From Aggregatibacter actinomycetemcomitans (GTDB taxonomy: Bacteria > Pseudomonadota > Gammaproteobacteria > Enterobacterales > Pasteurellaceae), in assembly GCA_017160915.1 (NCBI GenBank), contig JACAWG010000076.1, forward strand, positions 1 to 37,272: DNA of 37,272 nt, read 5' to 3'. Both the position numbers and the translations under genes were made by a program. Numbering within the stretch: the first letter of the stretch is position 1; each line of letters starts with the position of its first letter. The notes below the pieces were generated by a model, which saw nothing but the letters and a program-made list of their open reading frames with translations, ran no database searches and had not been told where the DNA came from. Below are positions 27,928 through 37,272 of the stretch, piece by piece.

Positions 27928-27991
27928 AGTTTGATAATAAGAAGTTCGCTAAATAAGTGTTCGGGCATTCTACCGCAAATCAATAAAGAGT

Positions 27992-28018
27992 AAAAATGCC
28001 CGAAAATCTCGGGCATTT
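27992..28018 (-). terminator. Terminator of the nqr-apbE-nqrM-tautomerase unit
   Basis: Stem AAATGCCCGA / TCGGGCATTT with a 5-base loop, followed on the minus strand by TTTTTA, 18 bases past the tautomerase stop. It separates this unit from mnmA. Confidence 0.9.
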
Positions 28019-28036
28019 ATCAGATGCGGTTCATGA

Positions 28037-28243
28037 TCATTTCATTGCGCGTCGGGCAGTCACCGTTTTTCCGCCGATGCCCCAATTGTCCATGTCAACT
28101 TCATCAATGATCACAACGGTTGTTTCAGGGTTCTTATTCAGCACCCTTTGTAATAACTGCGTCACCCCGTCGATGAGTTCCGCCTTTTGTTGCGCCGTTG
28201 GTGCTTCCGCCCCTCCGGTGACTTTAATATTGACATAAGGCAT
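28037..28243 (-). CDS. 4-oxalocrotonate tautomerase-like protein
   Basis: Small enzyme-like protein, 68 residues, of the tautomerase superfamily. After removal of Met the N-terminal residue is Pro (MPYVNIKVTGG), the catalytic general base of this family. The beta-alpha-beta fold follows, with KAELIDGVTQLLQRVL as the helix and TVVIIDEVDMDNWGIGG as the second strand and loop; the last phrase is typical of the 4-oxalocrotonate tautomerase group. The substrate is unknown. GGAG lies 8 bases before the ATG. It sits 16 bases after nqrM, and a terminator follows, so it appears to be the last gene of that unit. No aromatic degradation genes are in the window. Confidence 0.9.
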   Translation of the reverse strand: MPYVNIKVTGGAEAPTAQQKAELIDGVTQLLQRVLNKNPETTVVIIDEVDMDNWGIGGKTVTARRAMK

Positions 28244-28259
28244 CGTGATTTCTCCAAGA

Positions 28260-28511
28260 TTATTTTACTTCGTAAAACTGGGCTTTATTGGCAAATTTTT
28301 GTTCATACTCGGCTTTGGCTTGTTCGTCCCCCGCGTCCAATTTAGATTGCAGCGTATCGCACGGTTTGTCGCAGTCGCAGGCTTTGGCAATACCGAGGGA
28401 AGACAAGCCGCCGCAGCTGCCTTTAAGCGCTTGGCGTTTGACGATGTACCCCAACGCCATGGCAAGAATAATCAGCAGGAAAATGCCTAAAGTAAGTAAA
28501 AAAAGTTTCAT
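28260..28511 (-). CDS. nqrM: NqrM, Na+-NQR maturation factor
   Basis: 83-residue membrane protein (formerly DUF539) needed to assemble functional Na+-translocating NADH:quinone reductase, probably by delivering iron to the Cys-ligated iron centre between NqrD and NqrE. One N-terminal membrane segment (residues about 3-22). Four cysteines, C33, C45, C47 and C51, lie in the family pattern GSCGGL and ACDCDKPCD. It lies 78 bases after apbE and clusters with the nqr genes, as in Vibrio and other NQR-bearing bacteria. Identification is firm. Confidence 0.95.
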   Translation of the reverse strand: MKLFLLTLGIFLLIILAMALGYIVKRQALKGSCGGLSSLGIAKACDCDKPCDTLQSKLDAGDEQAKAEYEQKFANKAQFYEVK

Positions 28512-28589
28512 AATCGCTCCATAAATTAGTTCATCTGAATGCCAACCGCAGGTTACGGCTCAAAAGTGAGGTCGTTTTTTTCGGTGTTT

Positions 28590-29678
28590 TTACTGCGCTA
28601 AAAATTGCTTGAACGCGGTGGACATTTCGGTGCGGTAACCCTTGCCCTCTTTAATAATCATAAAAATCGGTAATTTTTCCCGCTCCGCCACGTCCATCGC
28701 TTTCTGTTCCCCTAACACGAATAAGCCGGTGGAAAGCCCGTCGGCAGTCATGGACGTCGGCGCTAACACCGTGATCGATGCCAAGGCGTGCTGAATCGGA
28801 TAACCGGTATTCGGGTCGATTTCATGGGAAAAACGTACGCCGCCTTGCTCAAAATAATTACGATAATCACCGGAAGTCGCCATCGCCATATTATTCAAAC
28901 CGATGACTTGTTGTGCCGCCTGCTTACCATCAAGGGTTGGACGTTCGATGGCAATTTGCCATGCTTTGCCCTCGGCATTCTTCCCTTTGGCTCGAATTTC
29001 GCCGCCGATTTCCACCATATAATTTTGTACGTGAATGCTTTCCAGATAATCCGCCACCTGGTCCACACCGAAACCTTTGGCGATAGAGGACAGATCCACA
29101 TAAAGTTGCGGCACGGCTTTTGCCAGGAAAAACTTACCGCGCTCTTCAGTGAGTGACAACTTATCAATGCCTACCCATGCCTGACGTTCGGCGATTTGTG
29201 CTGATGTCGGCTGTTTATCCACCCGTTTTTCCGGACCGAATCCCCACAAGTTCACCACCGGTCCCAACGTGATATCTAAGGCGCCCTGCGTCACCTGATT
29301 TAACCGAATGGCTTCTTTAACCACCTTGGCAAGATCCGCTGAGATTTCAATGGGCGTGTTAATTTGCGTATTTTGATTAAAACGGCTGAGCTCAGAATCT
29401 TTGATGTAAGTGGACATTTTCGCATTCACATCTTTCAAAATCAGTTCGATTTGTTCGTGTGCCTGTTGCGACGCCGTTGAGACTTCGCCGTTGTTTGAAT
29501 ATTTGATGTGATAGGTAGTCCCCATGGTTTTACCCGTAAGGGAAACAATTTCATTTTTTGCTGCCGCGGTTTGTTGTGTTTCCGCCTGTTGCGGTGCCGC
29601 CGGCTTATCGCATGCCGCTAATACCAATGCCATGGCAGCAAGTGCGAATCCGCGAACAAGAGATTGGGTCATTTGCAC
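28590..29678 (-). CDS. apbE: FAD:protein FMN transferase ApbE (lipoprotein)
   Basis: Attaches FMN covalently to threonines of NqrB and NqrC. 362 residues from a GTG start at 29678, favoured because AGGA lies 7 bases upstream; an ATG two codons later is the alternative. A lipoprotein signal ends in VLAAC, making C23 the lipidated residue, so it works on the periplasmic face. Family motifs: SLTGKTMGTTYHI, DLSSIAKGFGVD, EIGGEIRAKG, MATSGDYRNY, SHEIDPNTGYPI and the Mg-binding TADGLSTGLFVLG. It follows nqrF after 150 bases that contain two stem-loops. Its targets are encoded just upstream in nqrB and nqrC. Confidence 0.97.
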   Translation of the reverse strand: MQMTQSLVRGFALAAMALVLAACDKPAAPQQAETQQTAAAKNEIVSLTGKTMGTTYHIKYSNNGEVSTASQQAHEQIELILKDVNAKMSTYIKDSELSRFNQNTQINTPIEISADLAKVVKEAIRLNQVTQGALDITLGPVVNLWGFGPEKRVDKQPTSAQIAERQAWVGIDKLSLTEERGKFFLAKAVPQLYVDLSSIAKGFGVDQVADYLESIHVQNYMVEIGGEIRAKGKNAEGKAWQIAIERPTLDGKQAAQQVIGLNNMAMATSGDYRNYFEQGGVRFSHEIDPNTGYPIQHALASITVLAPTSMTADGLSTGLFVLGEQKAMDVAEREKLPIFMIIKEGKGYRTEMSTAFKQFLAQ

Positions 29679-29685
29679 GATACTT

Positions 29686-29689
29686 TCCT
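29686..29689 (-). promoter_or_regulatory. Ribosome binding site favouring the GTG start of apbE
   Basis: AGGA on the minus strand lies 7 bases before GTG at 29678 and 13 before the ATG at 29672, so the GTG is the better-placed start. Confidence 0.6.
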
Positions 29690-29701
29690 GATATAAAATG
29701 G

Positions 29702-29742
29702 ATCACACGCAAACCAACTGTTCAAATTGGTTTGCGTGTGAT
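29702..29742 (-). promoter_or_regulatory. Perfect 16-bp hairpin in the apbE leader
   Basis: ATCACACGCAAACCAA (29702-29717) and its exact complement (29727-29742) around a 9-base loop, ending 24 bases before the apbE start. No T run follows, so it is not a normal terminator. It could stabilise or process the mRNA between nqrF and apbE, or bind a protein. Confidence 0.55.
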
Positions 29743-29771
29743 GAATCAACCTGAAAAACGCTGTAAATTTT

Positions 29772-29796
29772 GACCGCACTTCATGCAAGTGCGGTC
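29772..29796. terminator. Uptake-signal dyad between nqrF and apbE
   Basis: GACCGCACTT / AAGTGCGGTC with a 5-base loop. The T tract lies on the plus-strand side (GTTTTTTA); on the minus strand, in which nqrF is read, the stem is followed by AAAATTT. It is therefore probably a leaky terminator at best for the nqr transcript, allowing read-through to apbE. Confidence 0.5.
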
Positions 29797-29828
29797 GTTT
29801 TTTACGGTATTTTTAACCCTGCAAGGCG

Positions 29829-31064
29829 TTAGCCGCCGAAGTCATCTAACAAGATGTTGTCATCTTCAACACCGAGGTCTTTCAACATTTTGATTACCGC
29901 AGCGTTCATGACCGGCGGTCCGCACATGTAGTATTCACAGTCTTCCGGCGCTTCGTGATTTTTCAGATAATTTTCATAAAGCACGTTGTGAATAAAGCCG
30001 GTGTAGCCTGTCCAGTTGTCTTCCGGCAGCGGATCGGATAACGCCACGTGCCATTGGAAGTTCGGATTTTCCGCTTGCAACGTATCAAAATCTTCCACAT
30101 AGAACATTTCACGTTTAGAACGTGCACCGTACCAGAAGGACATTTTACGTTTAGAATGTAAACGTTTTAATTGGTCGAAGATATGCGAACGCATCGGCGC
30201 CATACCCGCACCACCACCGATGAAGACCATTTCGGCATCGGTTTCTTTCGCGAAGAATTCACCGAACGGACCGGAAATAATCACTTTATCACCCGGTTTT
30301 AAAGACCAAATGTAAGAAGACATTTGTCCCGGAGGCGCATCAGGTTGACGCGGAGGAGGCGTTGCAATACGCACGTTCAGCATGATAATGCCTTTTTCTT
30401 CCGGATAAGACGCCATGGAGTAAGCGCGGATAATATGCTCATCCACTTTTGAGACATAACGCCACAGGTCATATTTATCCCAGTCTTCGTGGTATTCTTT
30501 CGGAATATCGAAGTCTTTGTAATAAACCGTATGCGGTTCCGCTTCAATTTGGATATAACCACCCGCACGGAACGGCACTTCTTCGCCTTCCGGAATCGCC
30601 AGTTTAAGCTCTTTAATAAAAGTCGCTTTGTTATCGTTGGAAATCACGGTGCATTCCCATTTTTTCACACCGAAGATTTCTTCCGGCAACTCAATATCCA
30701 TGTTGCCTTTCACGTTCACCTGGCAAGAAAGACGATAGCCTTCTTTAGCTTCACGTTTGGTGATATGGGAAAGTTCGGTCGGTAAAATTTCACCGCCGCC
30801 GCTTTTTACCCGCACCACACATTGACCGCAGGAACCGCCGCCACCACAAGCGGACGACACGAAGATGCCTTTGCTGGCAAGTGCGCCGAGTAATTTACCG
30901 CCCGCCGGCAAGGTGATGGCTTTGTTCGGGTCGTCATTAATCGTAATGGTAATGTCGCCGGAATCCACCAATTTGGATTTCGCAAATAAGATGATTGCAA
31001 CAAGCACTAAAACAATGGCTGTAAAGGCTGCAACACCGAGTAAAAGAATTGTAGTTTCGCTCAT
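29829..31064 (-). CDS. nqrF: Na+-NQR subunit F (NADH dehydrogenase, 2Fe-2S and FAD)
   Basis: Electron entry subunit of the sodium-pumping NADH:quinone oxidoreductase. 411 residues. One N-terminal membrane segment (residues 5-27) precedes a ferredoxin domain with cluster ligands C73, C79, C82 and C114 ([17 protein letters not shown]). An FAD domain carries [11 protein letters not shown] and the NADH domain carries [14 protein letters not shown] and [10 protein letters not shown]. The protein ends in the typical [10 protein letters not shown]. It is the last structural nqr gene, 11 bases after nqrE. Confidence 0.98.
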   Translation of the reverse strand: MSETTILLLGVAAFTAIVLVLVAIILFAKSKLVDSGDITITINDDPNKAITLPAGGKLLGALASKGIFVSSACGGGGSCGQCVVRVKSGGGEILPTELSHITKREAKEGYRLSCQVNVKGNMDIELPEEIFGVKKWECTVISNDNKATFIKELKLAIPEGEEVPFRAGGYIQIEAEPHTVYYKDFDIPKEYHEDWDKYDLWRYVSKVDEHIIRAYSMASYPEEKGIIMLNVRIATPPPRQPDAPPGQMSSYIWSLKPGDKVIISGPFGEFFAKETDAEMVFIGGGAGMAPMRSHIFDQLKRLHSKRKMSFWYGARSKREMFYVEDFDTLQAENPNFQWHVALSDPLPEDNWTGYTGFIHNVLYENYLKNHEAPEDCEYYMCGPPVMNAAVIKMLKDLGVEDDNILLDDFGG

Positions 31065-31075
31065 TTATGCACTCC

Positions 31076-31672
31076 TTATAACTGAATACCGGAGAATGAC
31101 ATAAAGCCAAGCGCCATTAAGCCTGCGGAGATAAAGGTAATCCCTAAACCGCGTAAACCTGCCGGCACATCAGAATATTTCATTTTCTCAGTTAAGCCCG
31201 CTAATGCAACAATCGCCAACATCCAACCTAAGCCCGCACCGATACCGTAAACGGCTGATTCGGCGAAAGTATATTCACGTTGGATGGCAAAGGATACGCC
31301 ACCGAAGATCGCACAGTTTACGGCGATAAGCGGTAAGAAGATCCCTAATGCGTTATACAATGCCGGGAAGAATTTATCTAAGGTCATTTCAAGAATTTGA
31401 ACGATACCGGCGATAATCCCGATGAAAGTGATAAAGCTCAAGAAAGATAAATCCACACCATCAACCAGAGCACTGTCTTTTAAAACGTGTTCGAACACAA
31501 GTTGGTTTGCCGGCACGGAAATACCCAATACGACGGTTACCGCGACCCCTAAACCAAATGCGGTGGACACTTTTTTCGATACGGCGAGGAAAGTACACAT
31601 TCCCAAGAAGAAAGAAAGCGCCATGTTTTCAATGAAGATCGCCTTCACAAATAGGCTAATATAATGTTCCAT
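31076..31672 (-). CDS. nqrE: Na+-NQR subunit E
   Basis: Hydrophobic subunit, 198 residues with about six membrane helices, starting [20 protein letters not shown]. Together with NqrD it frames the membrane iron centre; the family cysteine is seen in [14 protein letters not shown] (residue 26) and a second in [12 protein letters not shown]. It lies 3 bases after nqrD, with AGGAG overlapping the nqrD stop region. Confidence 0.97.
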   Translation of the reverse strand: MEHYISLFVKAIFIENMALSFFLGMCTFLAVSKKVSTAFGLGVAVTVVLGISVPANQLVFEHVLKDSALVDGVDLSFLSFITFIGIIAGIVQILEMTLDKFFPALYNALGIFLPLIAVNCAIFGGVSFAIQREYTFAESAVYGIGAGLGWMLAIVALAGLTEKMKYSDVPAGLRGLGITFISAGLMALGFMSFSGIQL

Positions 31673-31675
31673 TGA

Positions 31676-32305
31676 TTATTTCTCCTGTTGCTCAGGTTTC
31701 CACGTTCTTAAGCCCCAGATAACGAAGCCGATAATAAAGAACGCGCTTGGTGCAAGAAGGAATAAACCGTTCGGTTGATACCAACCGCCGTCCTGAATCG
31801 TTTGCAATACCGGGAAACCGAACAAACGACCGGAACCGATTAACTCACGTAAGGTCGCCACAATTAAGAGAATTGCGCCGTAACCTAAACCGTTACCGAT
31901 ACCGTCAACAAAACTTTCTAACGGACGGGATTTCATAGCGAAAGCTTCCGCACGTCCCATCACGATACAGTTGGTAATAATCAAACCGACGAATACCGAT
32001 AATTGTTTTGATAAACCGTAGGCAAAGGCTTTCAACACTTGGTCAACCAAGATTACCAACGACGCGATAATCGCCAATTGCACAATGATACGGATACTAT
32101 TTGGAATGTAGTTACGAATCATTGAAATGAACATACTGGAAAAACCGGTAACCAAACATACCGCAACCGCCATAACGAATGCCGTTTGTAATTGGGTGGT
32201 CACCGCTAATGCGGAACAAATCCCTAAGATTTGTAACGCAATCGGGTTGTTTTTCGCGATTGGATCAAGCAAAAGTGCTTTTAAATTGCTTTTTGCATCA
32301 GCCAT
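31676..32305 (-). CDS. nqrD: Na+-NQR subunit D
   Basis: Membrane subunit paralogous to NqrE, 209 residues, about six helices. Family features include [17 protein letters not shown] with one of the iron-coordinating cysteines and [16 protein letters not shown] with the other. The start overlaps the nqrC stop by one base, indicating translational coupling. It ends in a short charged tail. Confidence 0.97.
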   Translation of the reverse strand: MADAKSNLKALLLDPIAKNNPIALQILGICSALAVTTQLQTAFVMAVAVCLVTGFSSMFISMIRNYIPNSIRIIVQLAIIASLVILVDQVLKAFAYGLSKQLSVFVGLIITNCIVMGRAEAFAMKSRPLESFVDGIGNGLGYGAILLIVATLRELIGSGRLFGFPVLQTIQDGGWYQPNGLFLLAPSAFFIIGFVIWGLRTWKPEQQEK

Positions 32306-33090
32306 TATCTTGCCCCCGCTTTAAATTTTGCTAAGAATGGACCAAAACCGTTTTGGCTAAACCAATAATCAAATGAACCTTGCACACCGTTTGTAGTTAA
32401 GGTTGCACCGGATAACCCGTCAACGCCGTGTTCTTTATCGGAAGAGGCGTTTTTGCCAATATGAATCGCCACGTTTTGGTTGGCATCAAACAGTTTTTTA
32501 TCAACGAAAAGTGCCTGCCAGCGCGGATTGGCGATTTCACCGCCAAGACCGGCGGTTTCACCTTGGTCGTAGTAGGTAATGCCTTTAATGGTATTGGCAT
32601 CCGGCGCGACGGAAACAAAACCGTACATGGTGGACCATAAGCCGCGACCATACATCGGCACGACCACTTGGCTGACGTTACCCTGCTCATCTTTCACCAG
32701 ATAAACCACGGCTTGTTTTGCCCGCACTTTTAAGCCCGCTTTATCTTGGTCAGCAGGAATCGGCTGACTAAGTGCGGTGTCTTTTATCGCCGTTTTCGGG
32801 TCAAAACGTTCGGCTTCTTCTTTTGTCGCCTGAACGAAATCACCGCTTTGTAGATCCACCAAACGAGGCTCGATAAATTTATTGTAAGTCTCTTTGATAA
32901 CAGACGCGTTATCTTCTTTCATTAAACCTGCAACGGTTAAAATATTGCGTTGAACGTCAAGGGCTTTTTGCTCATCCTGTTTTGATTTAAGGGCAACGGC
33001 AGCACCTGAAACCACAATAGAACAAACCAGACTCAATAACACAACAACGGTTACGGTGCCACTTACGCTATCTTTATTAAATTTAGCCAT
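32305..33090 (-). CDS. nqrC: Na+-NQR subunit C (covalent FMN)
   Basis: Periplasm-facing flavin subunit, 261 residues. One N-terminal membrane helix (about residues 11-34) precedes the FMN-binding domain. The flavinylation motif SGAT is in [13 protein letters not shown], with T230 as the FMN acceptor modified by Apb[16 protein letters not shown] is also a family mark. It overlaps nqrB by 8 bases. One exact uptake signal lies inside (32773). Confidence 0.97.
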   Translation of the reverse strand: MAKFNKDSVSGTVTVVVLLSLVCSIVVSGAAVALKSKQDEQKALDVQRNILTVAGLMKEDNASVIKETYNKFIEPRLVDLQSGDFVQATKEEAERFDPKTAIKDTALSQPIPADQDKAGLKVRAKQAVVYLVKDEQGNVSQVVVPMYGRGLWSTMYGFVSVAPDANTIKGITYYDQGETAGLGGEIANPRWQALFVDKKLFDANQNVAIHIGKNASSDKEHGVDGLSGATLTTNGVQGSFDYWFSQNGFGPFLAKFKAGAR

Positions 33091-34336
33091 TTGTTCTTGC
33101 TCTCCGACGTTTGATATTTGCCTGAACCACGATGTAGTCGAAAATCGGTGCGAATAAGTTCGCGAAGAGAATCGCTAACATCATGCCTTCCGGATATGCC
33201 GGGTTGACGACGCGAATTAATACGCACATCACACCGATTAATGCGCCATACCACCATTTACCTTTATTGGTGAACGCCGCAGAAACCGGGTCGGTTGCCA
33301 TAAAGAACATCCCCAACGCAAAACCGCCCAATACCAGGTGCCAATGCCAAGGCATCGCGAACATCGGGTTGGTTGTAGAACCGATAAGGTTAAATAAGGT
33401 GGAGGTGGCGATCATACCGATCATGACACCGGCGATAATGCGCCAGGAAGCGATACGGGCAAATACGATAATTGCCGCACCGATCATTAAGGCAAGCGTG
33501 GAAACCTCACCGATAGAACCCGGGATATTACCTAAGAACGCATCCATCCACGTAATCGGTTGACCGGTTACGGTATGTTGTAATGCCGCTTGACCGCCGG
33601 CTGACCATTGGGAAAGTGCGGTCGCGCCGGAGAAACCGTCTGCCGCAGTCCAAACCAAGTCGCCGGAGATTTGTGCCGGGTAAGCAAAGAATAAGAACGC
33701 ACGACCCGCCAATGCCGGGTTCATGAAGTTTTTACCCACGCCACCGAACACTTCTTTCGCCACAACAACACCGAATGTAGTAGCCAACGCGGCTTGCCAT
33801 AACGGCAATGTCGGCGGCACAACAAGAGCTAATAAAATAGAAGTAACAAAGAAACCTTCGTTAATTTCATGTTTACGAATCATCGCAAACAACACTTCCC
33901 AGAAACCGCCCACAAAGAACACAACGGCATAAATCGGTAAGAAGAAAAGCGCACCGATGCCCATTTTGGATAAGACGCCGGCGTCTTGCGATAACCAGCC
34001 GAAGGTGTTTGCCAAAGCAAAATGCCAGTCATTGGCGACGTTAGTTGCCACGTTTTGATTGAAAATATCTGCGGCACCTAATTGACCTAATGCGGTTAAT
34101 GATTGCGCACCGACGTTATACATCCCGTAAAACATTGCCGGGAAAAGCGCCAACCAAACCAACACCATCATACGTTTTGAATCTAAAGCATCGCGAACAT
34201 GAGACGCTTTATGCGTAACTGTACCCGGTGTATATAAAAAGGTGTATGTCGCTTCAAATAAGGCATACCATTTTTCATATTTTCCGCCGGGTAAAAACGC
34301 GGGTTCCATTTTTTCAAAAAGATGTTTTAACCCCAT
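33083..34336 (-). CDS. nqrB: Na+-NQR subunit B (covalent FMN, riboflavin)
   Basis: Largest membrane subunit and main sodium channel part, 417 residues with about ten helices. The FMN acceptor is T239 in the motif SGAT ([12 protein letters not shown]), corresponding to T236 of Vibrio cholerae Nqr[21 protein letters not shown] is a strongly conserved stretch. The ATG lies 2 bases after the nqrA stop. One exact uptake signal lies inside (33614). Confidence 0.98.
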   Translation of the reverse strand: MGLKHLFEKMEPAFLPGGKYEKWYALFEATYTFLYTPGTVTHKASHVRDALDSKRMMVLVWLALFPAMFYGMYNVGAQSLTALGQLGAADIFNQNVATNVANDWHFALANTFGWLSQDAGVLSKMGIGALFFLPIYAVVFFVGGFWEVLFAMIRKHEINEGFFVTSILLALVVPPTLPLWQAALATTFGVVVAKEVFGGVGKNFMNPALAGRAFLFFAYPAQISGDLVWTAADGFSGATALSQWSAGGQAALQHTVTGQPITWMDAFLGNIPGSIGEVSTLALMIGAAIIVFARIASWRIIAGVMIGMIATSTLFNLIGSTTNPMFAMPWHWHLVLGGFALGMFFMATDPVSAAFTNKGKWWYGALIGVMCVLIRVVNPAYPEGMMLAILFANLFAPIFDYIVVQANIKRRRARTNG

Positions 34337-34338
34337 TT

Positions 34339-35809
<1,471 letters not shown>

Positions 35810-35891
35810 ACTCTCCAACCGATAAAAATAAAACTCAAATTCTGTATTGATTTTACGGACTTCGGCGCCCATAAAAACGTTAAATTTTTGC

Positions 35892-35912
35892 TAAAATAAA
35901 CGTCTTATTTTA
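35892..35912. repeat. Short palindrome upstream of nqrA
   Basis: TAAAATAA (35892-35899), 5-base centre, TTATTTTA (35905-35912). AT-rich dyads like this can be operators; chance is also possible. Confidence 0.35.
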
Positions 35913-36035
35913 ACTAAATAATAACGTCCACGCCACTTTGAAAGCCGTCTGTTTGCGCATTTTTCGTGAAAATATGCACTTTCCTTGCACAAAATCAATT
36001 TTTGCATTTTCCACGTATAATCCCAAAGAGGTAGA

Positions 36036-36347
36036 TCATTGCCCCACGCCGGCACAATTTGGTGATTTCGGGAATTGTTGTCCTAAAGCCTCCCACTCGG
36101 ACAGCGTATAAAGATGAAGCGCCAAGGCGTGAATACCTTGCTGCAAATCCTGTGCTAAAAATTGGTAAATTTTACGATGACGGGCGACTTTACCGCTCCC
36201 CTCAAAAACATCGCTCACTAACACCACTTTAAAATGCGAATCGGCGCCCCGCCCCGAACTGTGCATATAACTTTCATTTTCAACCGCAATAAAGTGCGGT
36301 CGAAATTCCTGTCGTAATCGCTGTTCCAATTCTTGTTGTTTTGTCAT
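36036..36347 (-). CDS. bolA: BolA family protein
   Basis: Cytoplasmic protein of the BolA family, which pairs with monothiol glutaredoxins in iron-sulfur handling and also affects cell shape and stress responses. 103 residues with the family core: N-terminal helix, YMHSSGRGADSHFKVVLVSDVFEG and the conserved RHRKIYQFLAQDL with the HALALHLYTLSEWE end. The residues SHFKV and RH are family hallmarks. It is divergent from yajG, the same arrangement as in E. coli. One exact uptake signal lies near its 5' end. The ATG at 36347 has GAGGA about 9 bases upstream. Confidence 0.95.
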   Translation of the reverse strand: MTKQQELEQRLRQEFRPHFIAVENESYMHSSGRGADSHFKVVLVSDVFEGSGKVARHRKIYQFLAQDLQQGIHALALHLYTLSEWEALGQQFPKSPNCAGVGQ

Positions 36348-36450
36348 GATAATCCGTCCTCAAAAAACAATTATTAAGCCCTCGGCACTATACTTTATGC
36401 CGCAAGTTTGTAAGAATAGCCTCGTTTTATTTAATCTTATCGAGGATATT

Positions 36451-37044
36451 ATGAAATTTAAGATGAAGTCTCTTACCCTGGGTGCGGTTTTACTTTCCGG
36501 CGTATTATTAACCGGCTGTCAAAGCGAGCCGAACACGCTCACCTTCACCCCGGCGCCACCGAAAGCCTCAATGAATGTCAACCAATCCGCCGTGGTTTAT
36601 GTCACCACGCGCGATTTACGTAACACCCCGGAAATCAGCAGTTATGTGAAAGACGGGCAATTACTCAAATTATCCGCCTCACCGGAGCTGACCCAATTGT
36701 TCCAACAAATTGAACAGCAAGACTTAGTCAGCAAAGGCTTCCGTATTGGTATGGCGAACAATTCCAATGCTGCCGTCACCGTAGATATTCAGCAATTTTA
36801 CGCCAAAGTAAATCAAGGCAATTTACGCTATGACATTGACAGCAAAATTCAGCTTGCCATTCATGTTCAAGGTCGTAGAGGTCAATTCACTAAAAATATC
36901 AACGCCGGACGCACGCACTCCGGGGCATTTTCCGCGCGAAATCCGGAAATTCAAAAGGTGCTAGGTGAAACCTTTAATGAAGTGGTGGAATCAATTTATA
37001 AAGACCAAGAAGTTGCCAACGCCATTAATCAATACGCCAACTAA
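36451..37044 (+). CDS. yajG: YajG family lipoprotein
   Basis: 197 residues from the ATG at 36451, chosen for GAGGA 5 bases upstream and because it opens a lipoprotein signal with lipobox LLTGC at about residues 22-26. The frame is open to 36346 but overlaps bolA upstream. The mature part is a YajG/DUF domain with NQSAVVYVTTRDLRNTPEIS and NTLTFTPAPP. Function is unknown beyond being an outer-membrane lipoprotein. In E. coli it precedes ampG; the downstream gene here is a tRNA on the opposite strand, so ampG does not follow directly. Confidence 0.9.
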   Translation: MKFKMKSLTLGAVLLSGVLLTGCQSEPNTLTFTPAPPKASMNVNQSAVVYVTTRDLRNTPEISSYVKDGQLLKLSASPELTQLFQQIEQQDLVSKGFRIGMANNSNAAVTVDIQQFYAKVNQGNLRYDIDSKIQLAIHVQGRRGQFTKNINAGRTHSGAFSARNPEIQKVLGETFNEVVESIYKDQEVANAINQYAN

Positions 37045-37062
37045 AAAACTTTTCTAAAAACA

Positions 37063-37097
37063 ACCGCACTTTGACCTTAAAAGTGCGGTGGATTTTT
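37063..37097 (+). terminator. Uptake-signal dyad, terminator of yajG
   Basis: ACCGCACTTT (37063-37072) / AAAGTGCGGT (37080-37089) with a 7-base loop, then GGATTTTT, 18 bases after the yajG stop. Confidence 0.8.
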
Positions 37098-37124
37098 CCG
37101 GCGTTTTTTAATTTACCCACACAC

Positions 37125-37170
37125 AAAACGATGCATAAATCGTCAAAATTTATGCATCGTTTTTGTTTTA
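37125..37170 (+). terminator. Second strong hairpin after yajG
   Basis: Perfect 16-bp stem AAAACGATGCATAAAT / ATTTATGCATCGTTTT with a 7-base loop and TTGTTTT following. It could be a back-up terminator of yajG or the 3' end of a small RNA. Confidence 0.75.
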
Positions 37171-37190
37171 CAAAAGCGTAAAACCGGAAA

Positions 37191-37222
37191 AAACAAAAGC
37201 CGCTAATTTCTTAGCGGCTTTC
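37191..37222 (-). terminator. Terminator of the tRNA-Asn gene
   Basis: Stem AAAGCCGCTAA (37197-37207) / TTAGCGGCTTT (37212-37222) with a TTTC loop. On the minus strand it is followed by TGTTTTTT, just past the tRNA 3' end. Confidence 0.85.
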
Positions 37223-37229
37223 TCGAATT

Positions 37230-37272
37230 TGGCTCCTCCTGCTGGACTTGAACCAGCGACATATGGATTAAC
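37230..37272 (-). tRNA. tRNA-Asn (GUU), 3' part only
   Basis: The reverse strand begins GTTAATCC, i.e. anticodon GUU at the window edge (37272-37270), then the rest of the anticodon arm, a variable loop, the T arm (CGCTGGTTCAAGTCCAGC), the acceptor strand AGGAGGAG-like end and an encoded CCA at 37232-37230. It matches E. coli tRNA-Asn closely. The 5' half lies outside the window. Confidence 0.9.

Overview
The window is a gene-dense piece of a Pasteurellaceae chromosome. The strongest evidence is the 9-bp DNA uptake signal AAGTGCGGT / ACCGCACTT, which I count by eye about 35 times in 37 kb. This is the Haemophilus/Aggregatibacter-type signal. Gene content agrees: a complete Na+-NQR operon, ATP-dependent pckA, hemCDXY and divergent bolA/yajG. 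Aggregatibacter or a close Haemophilus relative is my best guess; the species cannot be fixed from this sequence alone. There is no CRISPR array, prophage, transposase or rRNA gene.

Layout. 1-1.2 kb: elongation factor Tu, lacking only the first base of its start codon. 1.3-4.3 kb: divergent tex (-) and greB (+). 4.3-5.6 kb: an ECF sigma factor, an overlapping small HxxxCxxC zinc-type anti-sigma factor, and upstream of them a secreted protein that is about one quarter methionine (MXKDX repeat type). 5.9-8.0 kb: a TonB-dependent receptor of the catecholate siderophore type. 8.2-9.0 kb: yhhQ, the queuosine-precursor transporter, preceded by a recognisable preQ1-I riboswitch. 9.0-13.4 kb: hemC-hemD-hemX-hemY on the minus strand. 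13.6-16.7 kb: cyaA (TTG start) followed 9 bases later by narP. 16.9-24.1 kb: tamA-tamB-ppx. 24.1-26.7 kb: pckA (-) with a candidate class II CRP promoter, divergent from a secreted DUF3108-type protein. 26.8-28.2 kb: mnmA and a 4-oxalocrotonate-tautomerase-like protein. 28.3-35.7 kb: nqrABCDEF-apbE-nqrM, i.e. the sodium pump together with its flavin transferase and maturation factor. 36.0-37.0 kb: bolA (-) and the lipoprotein yajG (+). The right edge carries the 3' half of a minus-strand tRNA-Asn.

The most interesting parts are: (a) the ECF sigma / zinc anti-sigma / methionine-rich protein module, with similar ECF-like promoter candidates before both transcription units; (b) the preQ1 riboswitch whose pseudoknot covers the Shine-Dalgarno of yhhQ; (c) a leader before nqrA containing mutually exclusive stem-loops and a 31-codon mini-ORF, resembling an attenuator; and (d) inverted pairs of uptake signals reused as terminators.
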